NCBI GenBank assembly: GCA_029976005.1
Contig: JARKOQ010000026.1
Span: 1-34,053, forward strand
Direction: 5' to 3'
DNA length: 34,053 nucleotides
Source: Aggregatilineales bacterium
GTDB lineage: Bacteria; Chloroflexota; Anaerolineae; Aggregatilineales; Ch27
The translations under genes were made by a program, and so were the position numbers. This document shows, piece by piece, positions 29,513 through 34,053 of this stretch. Position 1 is the stretch's first letter; the number at the start of each line of letters is the position of its first letter. The notes under the pieces were generated by a model. That model had not been told where the DNA came from, did no database searches, and was given only the letters and a program-made list of their open reading frames with translations.

Positions 29513-30061
29513 ATGGTTGCCACAGACAAACTGACGGCGGAAGAATTTTGGACGCGGTACGGTGATTCAGAAACGCGCTGCGAACTGCTCCGGGGGGAAG
29601 TTGTCGCAACCGTCTCGCATGGCTCCTATCACGGCGACATCGCGGCCCTGATCACCAGTTCGCTCGCTTCACACGTGCGCCAGCACCACCTGGGCCGGGT
29701 CAAGGTCGAGGCGCACTATCGCCTGGGCGAGCATACCTTGCGCGTGCCGGACGTGTCCTTCGTCTCGGCCGAACACCAGGCCTTGATCGACGATCCGACG
29801 AAGTTTGTGCCCTTCGCGCCCGACCTCGCCATCGAGATCATTTCCCCCAGCGAGACCCATACGGCCGTGCGCGACAAAATCGAGGACTACCGTGCCGCCG
29901 GGACGGCCATGATGTGGCTGGTCTATCCCAACTCTCGCGGCGTGGACGTGCACGACCTCCAGGCCGGGCGGATCGGTCACTTTGGCCCGGAGGATACCCT
30001 GGTGCTGGAGGCTGTCCTGCCCGGCTTCAGGCTGGCGCTGAAACAGATATTCCCCGACTGA
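29513..30061 (+). CDS. Uma2 family (DUF820) PD-(D/E)xK nuclease-like protein
   Basis: The protein is 182 aa from ATG 29513 (AAAGGTG upstream). The Uma2 pattern is complete. There is an N-terminal TAEEFW helix, then CELLRGEVV, and HGDIAALI at the start of the long helix. RVPDVSFV carries the first catalytic Asp, PDLAIEIISPSE the second acidic residue, and RDKIEDYRAAG the final Lys/Tyr. The fold is that of restriction-type endonucleases. Uma2 genes are abundant in Chloroflexota and Cyanobacteria and their function is largely unknown. The gene is monocistronic with its own promoter and terminator. Confidence 0.88.
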   Translation: MVATDKLTAEEFWTRYGDSETRCELLRGEVVATVSHGSYHGDIAALITSSLASHVRQHHLGRVKVEAHYRLGEHTLRVPDVSFVSAEHQALIDDPTKFVPFAPDLAIEIISPSETHTAVRDKIEDYRAAGTAMMWLVYPNSRGVDVHDLQAGRIGHFGPEDTLVLEAVLPGFRLALKQIFPD

Positions 30062-30084
30062 CGCCCGAATTCGCTCTCGAATGG

Positions 30085-30110
30085 CCGGCCCGTTTTTCGC
30101 GGGCCGGTTT
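30085..30110 (+). terminator. Probable terminator of the Uma2 gene
   Basis: CCGGCCCG and CGGGCCGG (30085-30092 / 30100-30107) form an 8-bp GC stem with a T-rich 7-nt loop, then TTTG. It lies 24 nt after the stop; the U tract is short. Confidence 0.6.
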
Positions 30111-30191
30111 GATTCTCCTGCCTCCCCATCCTGGCCGTTCGGCCAGCCGACAACCCGCCGTTGGACGGATGGTGCTATTTATGGATGGGGT

Positions 30192-30219
30192 GTATCGTAT
30201 TTATCGTTGCATACAATAC
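30192..30219 (+). promoter_or_regulatory. Inverted repeat over the promoter of the flavin oxidase gene
   Basis: GTATCGTAT (30192-30200) and ATACAATAC (30211-30219) are inverted repeats with one mismatch, spaced 10 nt, so the half-site centres are about two helical turns apart. The right arm contains the -10 box TACAAT (30212-30217), 31 nt before the ATG at 30249. It fits an operator for a dimeric repressor. Confidence 0.5.
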
Positions 30220-30248
30220 TTCTTGTGGTTTCAGGGGGCTTTCCTTCC

Positions 30249-31637
30249 ATGACAACGCAGCAGCTTTCTCTGGTTTCACCCGCAATCGAACGCCTGCAAT
30301 CCCGCGTCCAGGGGCGCGTCTTCGTCCCCGGCGCGGAGGGTTACGACGCCGCCCGCCAGGCCTGGAACCTGACCGTCGACCAGCGCCCGGCCCTGATCGT
30401 GGCTGCCGCCCGCGCGGCCGACATCGCCGAGGCGGTCCGCTTCGCACGTGAGGCAGGGCTGGACGTGGCCGTCCAGGCGACCGGGCACGGCCTCGTCCGT
30501 CCGGCGGACGGCGGCCTGCTGATCCTCACCGGGCAGATGACCGGGGTTGAGATCGATCCCGGCTTCCAGACGGCCCGGATCGAAGCCGGGGCCAGGTGGG
30601 GCGTGGTGCTGGAAGCGGCCCAGGCGCACGGCCTGGCCCCGCTGCTCGGCTCCTCGCCGGACGTGGGGGCGGTCGGCTATACGCTTGGCGGCGGGATCGG
30701 CTGGCTGGCGCGCAAGTACGGGCTGGCGGCCGACAGCGTGCTGAGCTTCGACGTGGTGACCGCCGCGGGCGACCTGATCCGCGCCAGCGAGGACGAGCAC
30801 GCCGACCTGTTCTGGGGGCTGCGCGGCGGGGGCAGCGGCCTGGGGATCGTGGCCGCGATGGAAGTCCGCCTCTACCCGGTCACGACCGTCTACGGCGGCA
30901 ACCTGGTCTACCCGGCCGGCATGGCCAGGGACGTCTTTCTGCGCTACCGGGCCTGGATCGCCAGCGCCCCGGACGAGCTGACCTCTTCGATCGTGCTGAT
31001 GAACTTCCCGCCCATCCCGCAGGTGCCCGAATTCCTGCGCGGGCAGTCGGCGGTGATCGTGCGCGGGTGTTACGCCGGGCCGGTCGAGCAGGGCGCGGCC
31101 CTGGTGGACGAATGGCGCGCCTGGCGGACGCCCATGCTGGACGCCTTCGGCGAAATGCCCTTCAGCCAGGTCGCCGCGATCAGCAACGATCCGGAAGGCC
31201 CCACGAAGGGCCTGAGCACCAGCGTCTGGCTGCGCGAACTGAGCGACGAGGCCATCGACACCCTGATCCAGTACGGCGTGGGCAGCGGCCTGACCGTGAT
31301 CGAAGTGCGCCACGTGGGCGGGCGCATCGCCCAGGCCAGCCCGGACCTCAACGCCTACAGCAACCGTGAGGACGCGCTCGTGCTGCAACTGATCGGCATG
31401 ACGCCCACCCCGGAAGCCTGGACGGCCCTGGAGGACTACGCCGGCCGCTTCAAGCAGGCGCTCCGGCCGGTGCTGACCGGGCGCGTGTATCTCAACTTCC
31501 TGGATGGCGAGGAAAAGCGGGCGCGCACCCAGGACGCCTACACGCCGGAGGCCTTCCGCCGCTTGACGGCGCTCAAGGCCCGCTATGACCCGGAGAACCG
31601 CTTCGCCTATGGCCTGGCGATCCCGCCCGCCAAATGA
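30249..31637 (+). CDS. FAD-linked oxidase, berberine-bridge (BBE) type
   Basis: The protein is 462 aa from ATG 30249; the longer frame has no ribosome site. A PCMH-type FAD domain comes first: RPALIVAAARAADIAEAVRFA, then QATGHGLVRPADGG, where H80 is the likely 8-alpha-histidyl FAD link. VGYTLGGGIGWLARKYGLAAD follows. Many BBE enzymes have a second bond through Cys in a GxCPTVG loop; here it reads LGSSPDVG, so only one covalent link is expected. The C-terminal BBE motif is present (LKARYDPENRF). Such enzymes oxidise sugars, alcohols or secondary metabolites with oxygen. The substrate is unknown. A probable operator overlaps its promoter. Confidence 0.85.
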   Translation: MTTQQLSLVSPAIERLQSRVQGRVFVPGAEGYDAARQAWNLTVDQRPALIVAAARAADIAEAVRFAREAGLDVAVQATGHGLVRPADGGLLILTGQMTGVEIDPGFQTARIEAGARWGVVLEAAQAHGLAPLLGSSPDVGAVGYTLGGGIGWLARKYGLAADSVLSFDVVTAAGDLIRASEDEHADLFWGLRGGGSGLGIVAAMEVRLYPVTTVYGGNLVYPAGMARDVFLRYRAWIASAPDELTSSIVLMNFPPIPQVPEFLRGQSAVIVRGCYAGPVEQGAALVDEWRAWRTPMLDAFGEMPFSQVAAISNDPEGPTKGLSTSVWLRELSDEAIDTLIQYGVGSGLTVIEVRHVGGRIAQASPDLNAYSNREDALVLQLIGMTPTPEAWTALEDYAGRFKQALRPVLTGRVYLNFLDGEEKRARTQDAYTPEAFRRLTALKARYDPENRFAYGLAIPPAK

Positions 31638-31645
31638 CGGCGACA

Positions 31646-31740
31646 AACCATCTCACCGCGGAGGAGGCAAAGAACGCAGAGGAAAACTCTTGAGGGTCTT
31701 TTTCCTGGCGGCGTCCTCTGCGGCTTGAATTTCGAGGCGT
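31646..31740. repeat. Diverged copy of the CACCGCAGAG...-type repeat
   Basis: CATCTCACCGCGGAGGAGGCAAAG, read in pieces, matches the left end of the 8470-8510 region, and GCGTCCTCTGCGGCTTGAA closes an imperfect inverted repeat. It lies between the flavin oxidase and cupin genes and contains no gene. Confidence 0.6.
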
Positions 31741-31873
31741 TGTGGTTGGGGGATTGAAGCTTGATCCGTCGATCCTGGGGTAGGATTGTGGCGTGTCTGA
31801 GCGGAGCCGTACGGCCTTCAAAGCTTGGCACGGCTTTCTATCCATGCCATCAATTACCCTGGGAGAACTCACC

Positions 31874-32296
31874 ATGCCGATTCCTGAATCCCTGCTGGAA
31901 ATCCGCGAATACACCGGGCCGGGCTATCGCCCGCTGGTCGACTTTGGCGCGTGGCGAGTCGCCATCCTGCGCTACGCCGAGGATATGCTGCCCCGCAACA
32001 TCCGCAGCATGCAGCGCCACAATGAAACCGACGAGGTCTTCGTGCTGCTGCAAGGCCGCTGTCTGCTCTTCCTGGGGGAAGGCGATGACCGGATCACGCG
32101 CGTCCTGGCGGAGGATATGAAGCCGCTCAAGCTGTACAACGTCAGGCGCGGGGCCTGGCACCATCACACCCTCAGCGAGGACGCCGTGGTGCTGATCGTC
32201 GAGAACCGCGACACCACCACCGCCAATTCGGATGACTGCCCGCTGGACGAGGCCGGGTATCAGGCGTTGCAGGCCCTCGCGCCGGACTGGCTGTAA
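31874..32296 (+). CDS. Cupin-fold protein
   Basis: The protein is 140 aa from ATG 31874 (GGGAG 8 nt upstream); the frame is open 81 nt further without a ribosome site. It is a small single-domain cupin. MQRHNETDEVFVLLQG resembles cupin motif 1 (HxxxDEVFxVLxG), with one His and the acidic pair, and VRRGAWHHHTLSEDAVVLIVEN resembles motif 2 with its His. A metal site of two or three His plus Glu is plausible. Cupins of this type include sugar isomerases, dioxygenases and ligand sensors, so no function is assigned. No operon partner is close. Confidence 0.75.
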   Translation: MPIPESLLEIREYTGPGYRPLVDFGAWRVAILRYAEDMLPRNIRSMQRHNETDEVFVLLQGRCLLFLGEGDDRITRVLAEDMKPLKLYNVRRGAWHHHTLSEDAVVLIVENRDTTTANSDDCPLDEAGYQALQALAPDWL

Positions 32297-32301
32297 GGAG
32301 A

Positions 32302-32463
32302 AAGGCGCTGTTGGCTATTGGCTCTTAGCGGTTAGCCAAAAACGAAGAGCCTGGAGCCAATAGCCGCTTATGATGCTGGGCGCCCCGGCCGGATAGGGTG
32401 GAGAAAAAAGGCGCTGTTAGCCTTGAGCCAAGAGCGAACAGCCAAAAGCCAATAGCCGCTTTT
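32302..32463. repeat. Two palindromic GGCTATTGGCTC-type repeats upstream of ogt
   Basis: Copy 1 (32302-32369) and copy 2 (32408-32463) both start AAGGCGCTGTT and end CCAATAGCCGCTT. Each is self-complementary. The second ends one base before the AGGAGG ribosome site of ogt, so a hairpin would stand right at the ribosome entry. A related array is at 13541-13610. Confidence 0.8.
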
Positions 32464-32476
32464 AGGAGGCCATTCG

Positions 32477-32971
32477 ATGCGCACCTACACCGTGATGGAT
32501 AGCCCCGTTGGCCCGCTGCTGCTGGTGGGCAGCCCGGCCGGATTGGCCGAGATTCGCTTCACGCCGGAAGGGCGGATTCCCGCCCCGGAGCCGGGTTGGA
32601 CGCACGATCCAGAAGCTTTCAAGGACGTGGTCGCCCAGCTTCGAGACTACTTCGCCGGGGAGCGCCAGGAGTTCAGCCTGACGCTTGACCCGCACGGCAC
32701 GCCCTTCCAGCGGGAAGTGTGGGCCGCGCTCCAGACGATCCCCTACGGCGTGACGATCACCTACGGGGAGCTGGCCCGCCGGATCGGCAAGCCCAACGCC
32801 GTGCGGGCGGTCGGCGCGGCCAACGGCCAGAATCCGCTGCCGATCGTGATCCCCTGCCACCGTGTGATCGGCAGCGACGGCTCGCTGACCGGCTACGGCG
32901 GCGGACTGCCGATCAAGCGCGCCCTGCTCGACCTGGAGCGCCAGACGACCGGGCAGCTCGCGCTGCTATAA
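32477..32971 (+). CDS. ogt: Methylated-DNA-protein-cysteine methyltransferase
   Basis: The protein is 164 aa. The active-site motif [13 protein letters not shown] has the methyl-accepting Cys; [18 protein letters not shown] is the DNA-binding helix start, and the C-terminal [16 protein letters not shown] is standard. The short N-terminal domain starts [12 protein letters not shown] as in Ogt rather than Ada. It removes O6-methylguanine by suicidal transfer of the alkyl group to itself. AGGAGG lies 7 nt before the ATG. No LexA box was seen here. Two palindromic repeats precede it and two hairpins follow it. Confidence 0.93.
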   Translation: MRTYTVMDSPVGPLLLVGSPAGLAEIRFTPEGRIPAPEPGWTHDPEAFKDVVAQLRDYFAGERQEFSLTLDPHGTPFQREVWAALQTIPYGVTITYGELARRIGKPNAVRAVGAANGQNPLPIVIPCHRVIGSDGSLTGYGGGLPIKRALLDLERQTTGQLALL

Positions 32972-32997
32972 TCCATCCTGACCGGGCGCCTGTGTAG

Positions 32998-33094
32998 GGA
33001 CGGGTCACCGACCCGTCCGGCCACCGACCCGGCCGCCGTGTGCCAATTGCATCCCTCAGCGAGACACGCATATCGGGCGGTTCGCGAACCGCCC
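32998..33094. repeat. Two AGGGxCG/GGGCGG palindromes between ogt and the DUF2461 gene
   Basis: GGACGGGTC-ACC-GACCCGTCC (32998-33018, 9-bp stem) and GGGCGGTTCGCGAACCGCCC (33075-33094, perfect 20-mer, identical to 27400-27419) lie between two convergent genes. Neither has a U tract; either may end transcription. Confidence 0.7.
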
Positions 33095-33110
33095 CTACGG
33101 GGAATCTCGC

Positions 33111-33815
33111 TCATCCGTCCAGCAGCGGCTGCTCGACCTCGACCAGCCAGCGGTGGAAGGGCAGCATCACCCGGCAGTGTTCGGCCAGGGCGTCGACCAG
33201 GTCCGGGCGGGTGTGTTGGGCCGGGTCGAGGGGATGCTCGGCCCACAGGCCCCGGTAGCGCAGCAGGCCGGCGCGGGGATGATCCGCCGCGAACCCGGCC
33301 GGGACGCGCTTCGACTGCTCCCCGCCGATGGCATAGCCCGCTTCCCGCAGCGCGGCCAGAACGTCCGCCAGAGCTTTGCCCGGCCGGTCGCGGGCCACGG
33401 CGGCCCGGTAGGCCTCCAGCAGGGCCGGCTCGAACTGGTAGATGCCGCAGTACGCGCCGCCGCCCTCCGGCTTGATCTCGATGTAGAAGCCGGGATGGGC
33501 GGTCTTTTTGCCGGGGCCTTCCCAGAAGAGCAGGCGCAGGACGGGGTTGTAGGGCGATTTGTCCTTGCTGAAGCGCACGTCGCGGTACAGGCGCATCAGG
33601 GAGCCGCTGCCGTTCGTGCGCAGGTCGTACTGAATCCCCGGCTGGAGCGCGCGCAGGCGCTCCCCCAGGGCGGCAACGAGCGCCACGGCGGGCGCTTCCA
33701 CCAGCCGCCTGTAATCGGCCTTGCGCGGCTCGAACCAGCTCCGCTCGTTGTTGATCGCCAGCTCGGCCAGGAAGGCCAGCCCTTCCGGCGGAAAGCCGTC
33801 GAAGGTGTCGCTCAT
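33111..33815 (-). CDS. DUF2461 family protein
   Basis: The protein is 234 aa, matching the DUF2461 (TIGR02453-type) family over its length. FPPEGLAFLAELAINNERSWFE is at the N-terminus; LMRLYRDVRFSKDKSPYNPVLRL is the family's most conserved stretch, and HPGFYIEIKPEGGGAYCGIYQF lies in the middle. The family is widespread and cytosolic, with no established reaction. The ATG at 33815 has GAGGAG 9 nt upstream; TACAAT on the minus strand (33864-33869) is the likely -10 box. The gene is monocistronic. Confidence 0.88.
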   Translation of the reverse strand: MSDTFDGFPPEGLAFLAELAINNERSWFEPRKADYRRLVEAPAVALVAALGERLRALQPGIQYDLRTNGSGSLMRLYRDVRFSKDKSPYNPVLRLLFWEGPGKKTAHPGFYIEIKPEGGGAYCGIYQFEPALLEAYRAAVARDRPGKALADVLAALREAGYAIGGEQSKRVPAGFAADHPRAGLLRYRGLWAEHPLDPAQHTRPDLVDALAEHCRVMLPFHRWLVEVEQPLLDG

Positions 33816-33888
33816 GGTCGTGTGCTCCTCGGATGATCACTCTTGCGTGAACATGCGTTCTGTATTGTAGACCCGGAACGGTAAAAGC

Positions 33889-33968
33889 AATAGGGCACGG
33901 ATGACACGGATAAAGCACGGATTTTCACGGATCGGGCAGAAAATATCCGTGTGAATCCGTGCCCTATT
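33889..33968. repeat. 80-base inverted-repeat element with 14-bp perfect ends
   Basis: AATAGGGCACGGAT (33889-33902) and ATCCGTGCCCTATT (33955-33968) are perfect inverted repeats. Inside are three more CACGGAT words. Fragments of the same family lie at about 6480-6545 and 21015-21060. Confidence 0.8.
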
Positions 33969-33970
33969 GT

Positions 33971-34010
33971 TTTAAGCAGACTTAAACAGTCCTTAACCTC
34001 GATTTAGCCT
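33971..34010 (+). promoter_or_regulatory. Pho-box-like array of four direct repeats
   Basis: TTTAAGCA (33971), CTTAAACA (33981), CTTAACCT (33992) and TTTAGCCT (34003) are direct repeats at 10-, 11- and 11-base spacing. Tandem CTTAACCT-N3 repeats are the cyanobacterial SphR box, and TTAACA-type repeats at 11-base spacing are the Bacillus PhoP box. GTGATAGGCT (about 34015) may be a -10 region. GGCAGGAGA closes the window and looks like a ribosome site, so a phosphate-controlled gene should begin just outside. Confidence 0.65.
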
Positions 34011-34053
34011 GCCTGTGATAGGCTCTCGACTCACGTTCATCCCTGGCAGGAGA

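Overview
This looks like a chromosomal segment of a GC-rich, free-living bacterium, most likely a member of the Chloroflexota (Anaerolineae-like). That placement is an inference. It rests on the high GC content, a separate nuoABCD block, Gram-positive-type LexA boxes (reported for green non-sulfur bacteria), a DUF190-CBS protein beside crcB, and dense interspersed palindromic repeats between genes. No rRNA, tRNA or CRISPR array was seen.

Left part (1-10.7 kb). A TIR-STAND ATPase runs off the left edge. It is followed by a PLP aminotransferase with a strong terminator, a bifunctional phosphoglucose/phosphomannose isomerase, a decayed IS4-type transposase, an exported YceI protein, a hairpin-rich spacer, a fluoride module (CrcB plus DUF190-CBS), cytidine deaminase, a two-TM SLATT-like protein and an alanine-dehydrogenase-family protein.

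Middle part (10.7-25.5 kb). A 71-aa ORF has a promoter carrying two LexA-type boxes. Then come a CPBP protease with a CopD-like membrane protein, a sigma-region-2/CpaB-like chimera, and a lipid-flavoenzyme group: a GlpD-like glycerol-3-phosphate dehydrogenase, an alkyl-DHAP-synthase-like flavoprotein and a FadR regulator with a probable operator at its own promoter. These are followed by an amidase, an MFS transporter, a VOC protein, a secreted clan GH-A glycosidase, a small unknown protein and an FGGY sugar kinase. A 20-codon remnant of a second kinase copy lies 0.7 kb downstream of the intact kinase gene.

Right part (25.5-34 kb). An AT-rich promoter island and a repeat block precede nuoA-nuoB-nuoC-nuoD, the membrane-arm and connecting subunits of complex I. 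This block ends in a terminator without the other nuo genes. After it lie a Uma2 nuclease-like protein, a berberine-bridge-type flavin oxidase, a cupin, the DNA repair methyltransferase Ogt and a DUF2461 protein. The last 80 bases carry four direct repeats resembling a Pho box, pointing to a phosphate-regulated gene just beyond the window.

Most genes stand alone or in pairs with their own promoters. A TACAAT -10 box recurs. Intergenic spaces are filled by at least six families of small inverted-repeat elements, several shared between distant sites in the window.
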